A DNA stretch of 64,000 nucleotides from CAIKMD01 sp963702925 (lineage in GTDB: Bacteria; Pseudomonadota; Alphaproteobacteria; ATCC43930; CGMCC-115725): positions 2,294,001 to 2,358,000 of the forward strand of contig OY969771.1 of the NCBI GenBank assembly GCA_963702925.1, read 5' to 3'. The notes under the pieces are model-generated. The model was given only the letters and a program-made list of their open reading frames with translations, did not search any database and was not told the DNA's origin. The position numbers and the translations under genes were made by a program. The first letter of the stretch is position 1; the number at the start of each line of letters is the position of its first letter. Of the stretch, positions 34,163 to 43,200 are shown one piece after another.

Positions 34163-34843
34163 CTAGGTGAGCCCGGCCATGCGGCGAAAGCGCAGCCGCG
34201 TCAATTCCGGCATCAGCTCATCGAGCGCGCCGATGAGCCGCACGGATTCCGGCCAGTCGATCGGCGCGCGGCCTTCCGGCGCGAAGCCGAAGGTCCGCAA
34301 TCCGGCGGCAAGCGCCGAACGCGCGCCTTGCAGGGAAGACTCGACGGCGATCGATGCCTCGCGGCCGCAACCGCTGCGCGCCAAAGCCATAAGGTAAGGC
34401 TCGGGCTCGGGTTTGCCGAGACAGATATCGTCGCCGCCGACCACGACATCGACGAAAGGCGCCAAGCCGCGCCGCGCCAGCCAAGTTCGGCTGCGCGCCG
34501 CCTTGTTGGATGTCACGACGCCGATCTTCCACCCATGACGGAAAGCCGCCTCGAGCACCGGCATCGCACCCGGCGCCGGGGGCACGTCGAGCAGCGCGGC
34601 ATCGACCAGCGAGTTATAGAAATGGATGAGATCGTCGAGCTTTTGCGGCAAAGCCCAATTCTGTTTCAACTTCGCGATCAGGATCGCCGCCGGCGTGCCG
34701 TCGATCGCCGCGAATTCCGCGTCGGTTGCGTCGTGTCCGAAAGCGGCCGCGAAATTGCCGAAGACCTGGCGCATGACGTCGTGGCTGTCGACCAAAGTTC
34801 CTTCGAGATCGAAGAAGATGCCGCGGCGCGTGTGGCGGCTCAT
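34163..34843 (-). CDS. HAD-superfamily hydrolase (phosphoglycolate-phosphatase-like)
   Basis: This 226-residue protein has the HAD Rossmann core and an alpha cap. Motif I reads FFDLEGTLVDS, so the second Asp of DxDGT is Glu. Motif II is VTSNK, motif III includes the Lys of GKPEPEPY, and motif IV reads VESS where most relatives have an acidic pair (ED). These changes affect the general acid/base and the Mg ligand positions, so activity may be altered. The start MSRHTRRG is the best family fit. Its 3' end is duplicated 1000 bp away. Confidence 0.85.
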   Translation of the reverse strand: MSRHTRRGIFFDLEGTLVDSHDVMRQVFGNFAAAFGHDATDAEFAAIDGTPAAILIAKLKQNWALPQKLDDLIHFYNSLVDAALLDVPPAPGAMPVLEAAFRHGWKIGVVTSNKAARSRTWLARRGLAPFVDVVVGGDDICLGKPEPEPYLMALARSGCGREASIAVESSLQGARSALAAGLRTFGFAPEGRAPIDWPESVRLIGALDELMPELTRLRFRRMAGLT

Positions 34844-35048
34844 GGGCGCGCGCTCCGCTGCGGCTTCTCGCAACGGCGAACAACCAATGCCCCGGCGACG
34901 GTGCACGAAGTCTCCGAGGGCCCCACGCGGCGGGATGCGAGCGTGATCGCGTGCAATTTTCTTGACCTGCTTGTGACGACGGAAAGGACTGGCCGCAAAC
35001 TTAGGCTTTGCGTGCTTAACAACGCGTGAAAATCGCGGCCCAAAGGCT

Positions 35049-35076
35049 TTGACAGGGCCGGTCAAGGCGTTACCAT
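35049..35076 (+). promoter_or_regulatory. Strong sigma-70 promoter candidate for the ThDP enzyme gene
   Basis: TTGACA (35049-35054) matches the -35 consensus perfectly, and TACCAT (35071-35076) follows after 16 bp as the -10. It would start transcription about 20 bp before the ribosome-binding site AGGAGGAGG and the ATG at 35103. Confidence 0.6.
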
Positions 35077-35102
35077 CCGCGCTCGCCAGGAGGAGGCACG
35101 CC

Positions 35103-36836
35103 ATGGACGATTCACCTTTCCCGACTGCAACTCAACAAGGTGCGGAAAGCGCCGCGGAAGTGCTGCTGCGCGCGCTGAAGGCGCATGGCGTCGATTATAT
35201 GTTCGCCAATCCGGGCACCGATTTCGCGCCGCTGATCGAAGGGCTCGCGCACAGCAAGAAAAAGGGCGCGGATATCCCCAAGGTCATGGTTATCACGCAT
35301 GAGAATTGCGCGGTGGGCATGGCGCATGGCTACTACATGGTGTCGGGCAAGCCGCAGGCCGTGATGGTGCACACCAATGTGGGCACGGCCAATACGCTCA
35401 ATTGCCTTGCCGATGCGTGCCGCGAAAACGTGCCGATTCTGATGATGGCGGGCCGCAATCCGATCACCGAGCAAGGCGTGCTCGGCTCGCGCAATGGCCC
35501 AATCCATTGGGGCCAGGAAATGTTCGATCAGGCGGGCATGCTGCGCGAATTCGTCAAATGGGATTACGAGATGAAGTTGCCCCTCCAGGCGGAGGATCTG
35601 GTGGCGCGCGCGCTCGAGGTGATGATGACCTCGCCGCGCGGCTCGGCTTATTTGACCTTGCCGCGCGAAGTGCTGGGCGGCGGCGTGCCGCCGTCGAACC
35701 GGCCGATGACGCCGCGCGCGCATCCTTCGATGCCGTATCCCGATCCGGCGGCGATCGAAAGCCTTGCCGGCATGATCGCCAAGGCCGAGCGGCCGCTGAT
35801 CATCACCTCCGCCGCCGGGCGCAACGCTTCCGGGATGGAAGCCTTGGCGCGCGTGACCGAGCGTTTCGCGCTTCCGGTAATCTCCTTTAACGCGCGTTAT
35901 GTTTGTCTGCCCTCGAGCCACCCGATGAATCTCGGCTATCAGCCGCGGCCGATGCTCGCCGAGGCCGACCTCATCATCGTGCTCGATTGCGACGCGCCCT
36001 GGTATCCCTCGCAGGAAAGCCCGCCTCCCGGCTGCAAAGTGGTCCAGATCGGCGACGATCCGGCTTTCGCGCGTTATCCGATGCGCAGTTTCCCGTGCGA
36101 CCTCTCGATCACCGCGGAAACCGTCGGGGCCTTGAACGCGCTGGAAGCCGCGCTCGCGGCCAAGGGCGCCGACAAGGACGCCAAGGTCGCGAGCCGCCGC
36201 CAGCGCCTGGCGGAGCGCCACAAGGCGATGCGCGCGCAATGGAAGGCAACGGTCGAGAAAGCGGCCGCGCAGCCGACCATCAAGCTCGAATATCTCAACC
36301 AATGTCTCGGCGAGGCCATCGGTCAGGATGCCGTGATCGTCAACGAGTATTGGATGCGGCAGGAATTCTGCCCACGCGAAAAGCCGGCGACGCTCTACGG
36401 CTCGAGCCCGGCCGGCGGGCTCGGCTGGGCCATCGGCGCCGCGCTCGGCGCCAAGCTGGCGCAACCCGAAAAGCTGGTCGTCGCCACGGTTGGCGACGGC
36501 GCCTATATGTTCTCCAATCCGACCGCCTGCCATTGGGTCAGCGAGGCGCACAACCTGCCGATCCTGACCGTGGTCAACAACAACATGGTCTATAACGCGG
36601 TCCGCCGCGCGACCTTGGCGATGTACGAGAAAGGCTTGGCGCAAGCCGAGAACGACGCGCACACATTGGCCGATCTCCAGCCTTCGCCGGCCTTCGAAAA
36701 GCTGATCGAGGCAAGTGGCGGCTATGGCGAGCGGGTCGAAGACCCGGCCGATTTGCCGGCCGCCTTGGCGCGTGCGGTCAAGGTCGTGCGCGAGGAAAAA
36801 CGCCAAGCGCTGCTCAATGTCATCGTGACGCTGTAG
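35103..36836 (+). CDS. Thiamine-diphosphate-dependent enzyme (acetolactate-synthase-like)
   Basis: This 577-residue enzyme has the three ThDP domains: pyrimidine-binding (with catalytic Glu67 in ITHENCAVGMAHGYY), central, and ThDP/Mg-binding (GDGAYMF near 464, closing at VVNNN). The fold covers acetolactate synthase, benzoylformate decarboxylase and similar enzymes. I cannot pick the substrate; acetolactate synthase proper is less likely because no ilvN small-subunit gene is near. AGGAGGAGG gives a strong ribosome-binding site, and a clear terminator follows the gene. Confidence 0.85.
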   Translation: MDDSPFPTATQQGAESAAEVLLRALKAHGVDYMFANPGTDFAPLIEGLAHSKKKGADIPKVMVITHENCAVGMAHGYYMVSGKPQAVMVHTNVGTANTLNCLADACRENVPILMMAGRNPITEQGVLGSRNGPIHWGQEMFDQAGMLREFVKWDYEMKLPLQAEDLVARALEVMMTSPRGSAYLTLPREVLGGGVPPSNRPMTPRAHPSMPYPDPAAIESLAGMIAKAERPLIITSAAGRNASGMEALARVTERFALPVISFNARYVCLPSSHPMNLGYQPRPMLAEADLIIVLDCDAPWYPSQESPPPGCKVVQIGDDPAFARYPMRSFPCDLSITAETVGALNALEAALAAKGADKDAKVASRRQRLAERHKAMRAQWKATVEKAAAQPTIKLEYLNQCLGEAIGQDAVIVNEYWMRQEFCPREKPATLYGSSPAGGLGWAIGAALGAKLAQPEKLVVATVGDGAYMFSNPTACHWVSEAHNLPILTVVNNNMVYNAVRRATLAMYEKGLAQAENDAHTLADLQPSPAFEKLIEASGGYGERVEDPADLPAALARAVKVVREEKRQALLNVIVTL

Positions 36837-36857
36837 CAAAGAGCCCGATCGCAACAG

Positions 36858-36884
36858 AAAAGGCGGCCGCGCGCCGCCTTTTTT
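36858..36884 (+). terminator. Rho-independent terminator after the ThDP enzyme gene
   Basis: GGCGGC (36862-36867) pairs with GCCGCC (36873-36878) around CGCGC, flanked by AAAA and a run of six T (36879-36884). The A and T flanks extend the stem, so it could act in both directions. Confidence 0.85.
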
Positions 36885-36885
36885 G

Positions 36886-37071
36886 TTTTGCTTCGCACGA
36901 CGTCCCGGACCTGGATTCGGTCCTCGGCTGTGCTGCGCGCTTTTGATTTCGCTTCGCAAGACGGCGCGGCGCTGAAGATTCGCACCGCGCCTTTGCTACG
37001 CGCTCGTTATTTCGCCTCGCACGACGGCGGAATGCTGAAGATTCGCGTTCCGCTTGTGCTACGCGTTAGGC
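36886..37071. repeat. Degenerate tandem repeat of about 60-63 bp, three copies
   Basis: Two clear copies begin at 36946 and 37009 (63-bp period) with shared blocks around TTTCGC, GACGGC, GCTGAAGATTCGC and GCTACGCG. A more diverged copy begins near 36886. The last copy runs into the stop of the cupin gene on the minus strand, so the final codons of that gene may come from the repeat. I do not recognise a family. Confidence 0.7.
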
Positions 37072-38130
37072 GTTACCCCTTTGCTCGCGGAAGAAGTCGA
37101 GCTTTTCCTGCGCGACCCGGTCGGAGAAGCTGAACAGCACGGCGTCGGACGATGCCTCGTGCTCGTAATAGAGCCAGCTCGGCACGGTGAAGACGTCGTG
37201 CGGTCCCCATTCGAAGACCTGGCCGTTGATCGTCGTCTTGCCCGTACCTTCGACGCACACGAACACGGCGCCGTCGGTCGAACGGTAGGGCATGCTCTTG
37301 AAGCCCTTGGGCAGGAGCTGCATCCAGGTCGAGATGGTCGGCATCGCCCAGCCGCCATCGATCGGATTGACGTATTTCATCTTGTAGCCGAAGCACGGAT
37401 CGACCGGATGGAAGCGCGCCAGACGCTCGAGCGCCTCGCGCGTGCGCGCATAAGGATAATTGAAGATCGGCGTGGTCTTGCTCGACGGCGCGTAGTCGAC
37501 CGGCATGAGGTTGTAGGCGAATTCGGCTTCGGCCGCGCCTTCGGGACGCACCACCGGATGGGTTTTGTCGGGATAGCCTTCGCGAAAGCCCGCATCCATC
37601 AGATTGACCAGATGCATGTCGAGCCCGTCGAGCCACACCATCGGCTCGGTGCTGAGATTGCCGTGATCGTGCCAGGTCCAGGATGGCGTGATGACGAAAT
37701 CGCCCGGCGCCATCATGGTGCGCTCGCCCGCGACCGCGGTATAGGCGTCTTTTCCCTCGATCACGAAACGCAGCGCCGAGGCGACGTGGCGATGCGCCGG
37801 CGCGATCTCGCCCGGCAGGATGATCTGCAGCCCCGCGAACATGCTGCGCGTGATGCGCGATTCGCCGGGCATGCCCGGATTTTCCAGCACCAGCACGCGG
37901 CGCTCGGCTTCCTCGGCGGTGATGATGCGGCACGCCTCCATCAAATAAGGCCGCGTCTCGCTCCATTTCCAAATCGCCGGCACGCATGGGCTTTGCGGAT
38001 AATCGAGCACCAACCGGCTCATCACCCGCCAGAGCGGCGCCAGATGCTGCTCGCTGGCGCGGCTATAGAATTCCATGCGGCCTTTTTCGGCCTCGCGGTT
38101 GACCGTGTGCGCCAAGCCGTCATCTGCCAT
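37066..38130 (-). CDS. Cupin dioxygenase, gentisate 1,2-dioxygenase-like
   Basis: This 354-residue protein has two cupin domains. The first shows the metal-binding HRH (in IAPAHRHVASALRFV) and a downstream WTWHDHG, giving an HxH...H Fe(II) site. Sequence style fits gentisate or salicylate 1,2-dioxygenases, which open an aromatic ring using O2. Other ring-cleavage pathway genes are not adjacent. The C-terminal end, near FFREQRGNA, overlaps a tandem repeat. The substrate is uncertain. Confidence 0.82.
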   Translation of the reverse strand: MADDGLAHTVNREAEKGRMEFYSRASEQHLAPLWRVMSRLVLDYPQSPCVPAIWKWSETRPYLMEACRIITAEEAERRVLVLENPGMPGESRITRSMFAGLQIILPGEIAPAHRHVASALRFVIEGKDAYTAVAGERTMMAPGDFVITPSWTWHDHGNLSTEPMVWLDGLDMHLVNLMDAGFREGYPDKTHPVVRPEGAAEAEFAYNLMPVDYAPSSKTTPIFNYPYARTREALERLARFHPVDPCFGYKMKYVNPIDGGWAMPTISTWMQLLPKGFKSMPYRSTDGAVFVCVEGTGKTTINGQVFEWGPHDVFTVPSWLYYEHEASSDAVLFSFSDRVAQEKLDFFREQRGNA

Positions 38131-38231
38131 CGGTGTCTCCTCGCGCGGATACCGCCGGCACGCTCAGGAACGCGCGATCCGGCCGGGAAAGGTGTTTCTT
38201 GCCAGCGATTTTGGCCCGCCGACCCCAGGAG

Positions 38232-38465
38232 TCAAGCTTTGCTGCGGCGCGACCGACGCCGCGGCGGCGGCGATTCGAGCATGTGCCCGGTGGTGATGCG
38301 GTTATAGATCGCGTTGATGAGTGCGCCGAGAATGATAAGGCCCGGGATCGACAAGGCGACCGACAGCCGGACCGGCCCCGGCTCGAGCACCATCCGCACC
38401 GCGACCAAGGCGACGTCGATCACAGCGATCGCAGCCCAAAGGATATTGGCAAAATTGAGTTCCAC
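38232..38465 (-). CDS. Small membrane protein, unknown function
   Basis: This 77-residue open frame starts at GTG 38465 and encodes two hydrophobic segments (ANILWAAIAVIDVALVAVRM and SVALSIPGLIILGALINAIY) and an Arg-rich cytoplasmic tail (RRRSRRSK). The ribosome-binding site is weak. The hydrophobicity pattern argues for a real protein, but no homologue comes to mind. Confidence 0.5.
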   Translation of the reverse strand: MELNFANILWAAIAVIDVALVAVRMVLEPGPVRLSVALSIPGLIILGALINAIYNRITTGHMLESPPPRRRSRRSKA

Positions 38466-38814
38466 GGTCTCGCGGCGTCCCTATTTGGTGCGGCACGGCG
38501 ATACTCTGATTCTAGGTTCGATCCCCGCCGGTTTCAACGTCCCATCCGAGCCGCGATCGTTATTCGGCGCTGCACATTCCCGCAACCGAACCGGGCCGCA
38601 ACGGCCTCGGCGGCGGCTGTCCGGCGCGATTAATTGTCTCGGCGCGCCGTCTCACTGCTCCGGCGTCCTTGCGTCGGAGGGCCAATAACGGGATACTTAA
38701 CAGAACGTTAACGATTGGGTGGCCGAGACGCTCAGAGCTCGCCTTACGAGCGGTCGCCTCCTCGTTCGCTCTTGCCTGCGTGATGGGCGTCGCCGACGCC
38801 AAGGAGCTCGTACC
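38466..38814. other. Intergenic region before the transglycosylase gene
   Basis: This spacer of about 350 bp contains no convincing gene. It carries a CtrA box at 38697-38712 and the AAGGAG (38801-38806) that sets the next start. A short tRNA T-arm-like string at 38516-38530 has no cloverleaf around it. Confidence 0.5.
38697..38712 (+). promoter_or_regulatory. CtrA-binding-site match (TTAA-N7-TTAAC)
   Basis: TTAA (38697-38700), seven bases, then TTAAC (38708-38712) is an exact match to the full CtrA consensus of alphaproteobacteria. It lies about 100 bp upstream of the GTG start of the lytic-transglycosylase-like gene. In a GC-rich genome such a match is rare by chance. Confidence 0.6.
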
Positions 38815-39546
38815 GTGACGACTGCGTCTCAGTTCGAAACCACCATCGCCGGCCAGCGTCTTTCCCCCGAAGTCATGCAAAGCCTGCGCGATGCCGCGAG
38901 CAAGACCGGCGTCGATTACGAGTTTCTCGTGGCGCAAGCGAGCGTCGAAAGCGGCTTTTATGGCAAGGCGCATGCGAGCCGCGGCAGCGCCGCCGGGCTG
39001 TTCCAATTCACCGGCACGACCTGGCTGCGGATGATGCACGATCACGGCGCCAAATACGGCTATGGCGAGCTCGCCAAGCAGGTGAAGCTCACGGCCAACG
39101 GCGCTGCCATCGTCGATGACAAAGCGACCCATGACCGGATTCTTGCGCTGCGGCAGGACGACCGCCTCTCGGCCGTCTTCGCCGGCGAATATGCCAAGGC
39201 GAATGCCACGCGACTCGAAGCCGTGACCGGCCGCAAGGCGAACGCCGCCGAGCTTCATTTGGCCCATCTCTTGGGCCCCAATGGCGCGATCCGCTTTCTC
39301 AAGGCCCATGACGACAATGACAAGCAAGCAGCCGCGAAAGTGGTTCCGGCGGCGGCACGGCAGAATCCGGCCCTGTTTTTTGCGCGCGGCGGCCGCACTG
39401 CGAAATCGGTCGCGGCGGTCTATCAAAAGATTCAGGAAAAGCTCGACGTGCCGCTGCGGCAAGTGACTGAGATCGAATTGGAACAGCTGCGGCCGGCGAT
39501 GGGACTATCCGCTAGCGTGCCGGGCCGAACCGATCGCCGCGCTTAA
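38815..39546 (+). CDS. Lytic-transglycosylase-like (SLT-domain) protein
   Basis: This 243-residue protein contains a lysozyme-like SLT domain. Glu45 in QASVESGFYG is the likely catalytic residue, and GSAAGLFQFTGTTWLRMM is the typical second motif. GTG at 38815 is chosen because AAGGAG ends 8 bp upstream; no signal peptide is visible, so export could be by another route or it may be a flagellar-type muralytic enzyme. A CtrA box lies upstream, consistent with cell-cycle or motility control. It ends 4 bp into the convergent methyltransferase gene. Confidence 0.78.
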   Translation: MTTASQFETTIAGQRLSPEVMQSLRDAASKTGVDYEFLVAQASVESGFYGKAHASRGSAAGLFQFTGTTWLRMMHDHGAKYGYGELAKQVKLTANGAAIVDDKATHDRILALRQDDRLSAVFAGEYAKANATRLEAVTGRKANAAELHLAHLLGPNGAIRFLKAHDDNDKQAAAKVVPAAARQNPALFFARGGRTAKSVAAVYQKIQEKLDVPLRQVTEIELEQLRPAMGLSASVPGRTDRRA

Positions 39547-40148
39547 GCGGCGTGCGCGGCTTCCTCGCGGCGGCGGAAACACCAGACCGAAGCCGGCGGG
39601 AAATTGCGCCAGACGCGCTCGGCGATTTCGCCTTTCAGGCCGGATTTGCGCCGCCGCAGCGGTGAGAACGCGCCATAGGTATATTGGATGAAAGTGCCGT
39701 GCTCGGCGAGGAGCGCAAAGCTTTCCTCGACAATTCGCTGACGTAACGGCTTGGGCATGCTGAGCAGCGGCAGGCTCGATACCACGGCCGCCGCGCAGTT
39801 GATTCCCAAGGGCGCAAGCAAAGCGCCCAAGCGCGACGCATCACCGCGCAAGATCTTCGACAGCGGAAAGCGCTTCTTCAGCAAAGCATAAAAGGCCGGG
39901 TCGCGTTCGATCACGACCAGACGTTCGGGCGGTAATCCGGCCTCGAGCAGGGCTTGGGTCACGCTGCCCGTGCCGCCGCCCAGCTCGATCACCAGCCCTC
40001 GTTCGGGCGCGATCTGCTCGGCCATGGCGCGCGCCAAGTGCCGGCTTGCCGGAGTCAAGGCGCCGACCCGGTGGGGTGCTTTGAGCCAGCGCGCGAGGAA
40101 CAACCCCTCGGTCGGCAGCGCCGCGAGATTTGACCTTAGTTTCTTCAT
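39543..40148 (-). CDS. PmtA-like phospholipid N-methyltransferase
   Basis: This 201-residue SAM-dependent methyltransferase has motif I VIELGGGTGSVTQALLEAG (near 53) and VIERDPAFYALLKKRFP. Its layout matches the Sinorhizobium-type PmtA, which methylates phosphatidylethanolamine on the way to phosphatidylcholine, but related proteins of this size (COG3963) have other roles. The N-terminal LRSNLAALPTEGLFLARWLKAP is typical of the group. Function is medium confidence. Confidence 0.75.
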   Translation of the reverse strand: MKKLRSNLAALPTEGLFLARWLKAPHRVGALTPASRHLARAMAEQIAPERGLVIELGGGTGSVTQALLEAGLPPERLVVIERDPAFYALLKKRFPLSKILRGDASRLGALLAPLGINCAAAVVSSLPLLSMPKPLRQRIVEESFALLAEHGTFIQYTYGAFSPLRRRKSGLKGEIAERVWRNFPPASVWCFRRREEAAHAA

Positions 40149-40267
40149 CCCGTCCGTCCTAAACTTGCCTCGGAACCAAAAACTAGGCGCTCGCCCACAT
40201 AGCGGCGACAGAGCCCGGCGGAGAAATGCTAATTCGCTTTACCACTTATGCAAGCAGGTAGAATGAC

Positions 40268-43200
40268 ATGCCGGTGCGCGCGGAGCAGCAGAAACAAGCG
40301 CTGACCGAGGCGGCCGCCGGGCTCGCCCCTGCCCGACTCGGCGGCAGCGACGCAAGCGCGGTGCGACGTTTCATCGCCCAATTCTACGACCACGTCGCAC
40401 CCGACGATCTGATCGATCGCGTGCCCGAGGATCTTTACGGGGCCGCCGCGTCCTTGTGGGAATTCGCGCAAAACCGGGCGCCGCGCACGGCGAAGCTGCG
40501 CGTTTTCAGCCCCCGTCGCGACGACCAAGGCTGGACCTCGCCGCACACGGTGATCGAAATCGTCAATGACGACATGCCCTTTCTGGTCAATTCGGCGACT
40601 ATGGCGCTGAACGCCGAAGGTGTCACCGTCCATCTCGTCATCCATCCGGTGGTGCGCGTCGACCGCGATGCGGCCGGGCGCGTGGTCCAGCTTCACGACG
40701 CGGATCAAGCGGCTGGCGCCGCGGAATCCTTCATGCATATCGAGATCAGCGAATTGCGCGATGCGCACCGGATCGAGGCGATCCGCGCGCGGCTCGAAGC
40801 GACGCTGGCCGAGGTGCGCGCGGCGGTCGAGGATTGGCGCAAAATGCGCGACTCGCTCGACGATCTGCGCCATGGCATGGCGCGCATCCGGCCGCCGGTC
40901 GCCGAAGAGGAGCTGACCGAGACGCTCGATTTTCTCGCCTGGCTCGACAATGACAACTTTACCTATCTCGGTTGTCGCGAGTATCGGTTCAGTCGCCCGG
41001 CGATCAGCGCGGTGGCGGCCGGCTTGGGCGTGCTGCGCGATCCGGCCCATCGCGTTTTCGACGGGTTGCGCGATTTCGCGGCGCTTCCGCCCGACGTTCA
41101 GGCGTTTCTGCGCGCGCCGCGCCTTTTGTTCATCAGCAAGTCCAACTACCGCGCGCGCGTCCACCGTCCGGTGCGGATGGATGCGATCGGCGTCAAGCTC
41201 TTCGGCACGCAAGGCGACGCCGTCGGGATGCGCCTGTTCCTTGGCCTTTTCACCTCGCAAGCCTATCGCCGTCCCATCCGCACGATCCCCTTCCTGCGCC
41301 AGAAGGTCGCGAGCGTGCTGGAGCGCAGCGGCTTCGACCCTGCCGGCCATGACGGCAAGGCCTTGTCGCATATCCTCGACACTTTCCCGCGCGACGAGCT
41401 GTTTCAGATTTCCGATGCCGAGCTTTACGACATCGCCACCGGCATTCTCGGCCTCCAGGAACGCCAGCACGTTGCGCTGTTCGCGCGCCGCGATCCGTTC
41501 GGGCGCTTCGTGTCGTGCTTCGTCTATGTGCCGCGCGAGCGCTACGACACGGCGCTGCGGCAAAGCTTGGCCGCGATTCTGGAAAGCGCGTTTCACGCCG
41601 CGGTCGACAGCTTCACCACCCAGCTCGACGATGCCGTGCTGGCGCGGGTGAATTTTATTCTCCATGCCGACGGGCCTTTGCCCGAGGTCGATCTCGACGC
41701 GCTCGAGCAGCGTCTGGCCGAGGCCGCGCGCAGCTGGGCCGACAAGCTCGGCGAGGCGCTGATCGCCGCGCAAGGCGAAGAGGCGGGGCTGGCGCTGGCG
41801 TCGCGTTACGCCGATGCCTTCCCCTCGAATTACCGCGAGCGCTACACCGCCGCCCTCGCCGTGGCGGATATCGCGCGCATCGAGACGGTGCGCAAAGGCG
41901 CGCCCTTGGCGCTCGTCCTCTATCGCCCGGGCCGGGCCGGACCGGGCGAGCTGCGCTTTAAGATCTGCCGCGCCGAAGCGCCATGCGCCTTGTCCGACGT
42001 GCTGCCGATCCTCGAGCATATGGGGCTGAAAGCGATCACCGAAGTGCCCTTCGAGGTCGCCGTCGCGGGCGCGCCGCAAGCGATCTGGATTCAGGATTTC
42101 GGCTTGGTCTCGACCCTGGGCGATATCGACATCGCCGGCGAGCATGCGCGTTTCGAGGAAGCCTTCGCGCAGCTTTGGGCGGGCGCGATGGAGAGCGACG
42201 GGTTCAACCGGCTGGTGCTGGCTTCGGGCCTCGATTGGCGCCAGGTCACGGTGCTGCGGCTTTACGCCAAGGCTCTGCGCCAGGCGGGATCGAGCTACAG
42301 CCAGGGCTATATGGAAGACGCGCTGTCGCATCACGCGGCCATTTCGGGGCGGCTGGTCGCGCTGTTCGAGGCGCGTTTCGACCCGGCATCGCCCGGCCGC
42401 GCCGTGGCCGAGACCGAGCGCCGGGTGAAGGAGATCGAGCAAGAGCTCGACAAGGTCGAAAGCCTCGACGAGGACCGCATCCTGCGCAGCTTTCTGCGCC
42501 TCATCGCGAAATCGCTGCGCACCAATTACTTCCAGCGCCAGCAAAACGGCGCGCCCAAGCCTTATCTGGCGGTGAAGCTCGCGAGCCGCGAGATCGAGCT
42601 TTTCCCTTTGCCGCGGCCGCTGTGCGAGATTTTCGTCTACAGCCCGCGCATGGAAGGCGTTCATCTGCGCGGCGGCAAGATCGCGCGCGGCGGCATACGC
42701 TGGTCCGACCGCAAGGAGGATTTCCGCACCGAGATTCTCGGCCTGATGAAGGCGCAGGTGGTGAAGAACGCCGTCATCGTGCCGACCGGTTCGAAAGGCG
42801 GCTTCGTCGTCAAACACATGCCGGTCCCGCGCGATCAGCAGCAGGCCGAGGGGATCGAGTGCTACAAGATCCTGATGCGCGGTCTGCTCGATCTGACCGA
42901 CAACATCGTCGGCGGCAAGATCGTGCCGCCCAAGGATGTCTTGCGCCACGATGGCGACGATCCCTATCTGGTGGTCGCGGCCGACAAGGGTACCGCCACT
43001 TTCTCCGACATCGCCAACGCGCTCGCCACGGAATATGGCTACTGGCTGGGCGATGCTTATGCCTCGGGCGGCTCGGCGGGCTATGACCACAAGGCGATCG
43101 GCATCACCGCGCGCGGCGCCTGGGAGCTGGTGAAGCGCCATTTCCGCGAGCTCGGCCGCGACATTCAGAGCGCCGATTTCACTTGCGTCGGCGTGGGCGA

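Noticed and set aside
38516..38530. tRNA T-arm-like string
   Set aside because: No acceptor, D or anticodon arms can be drawn around it.
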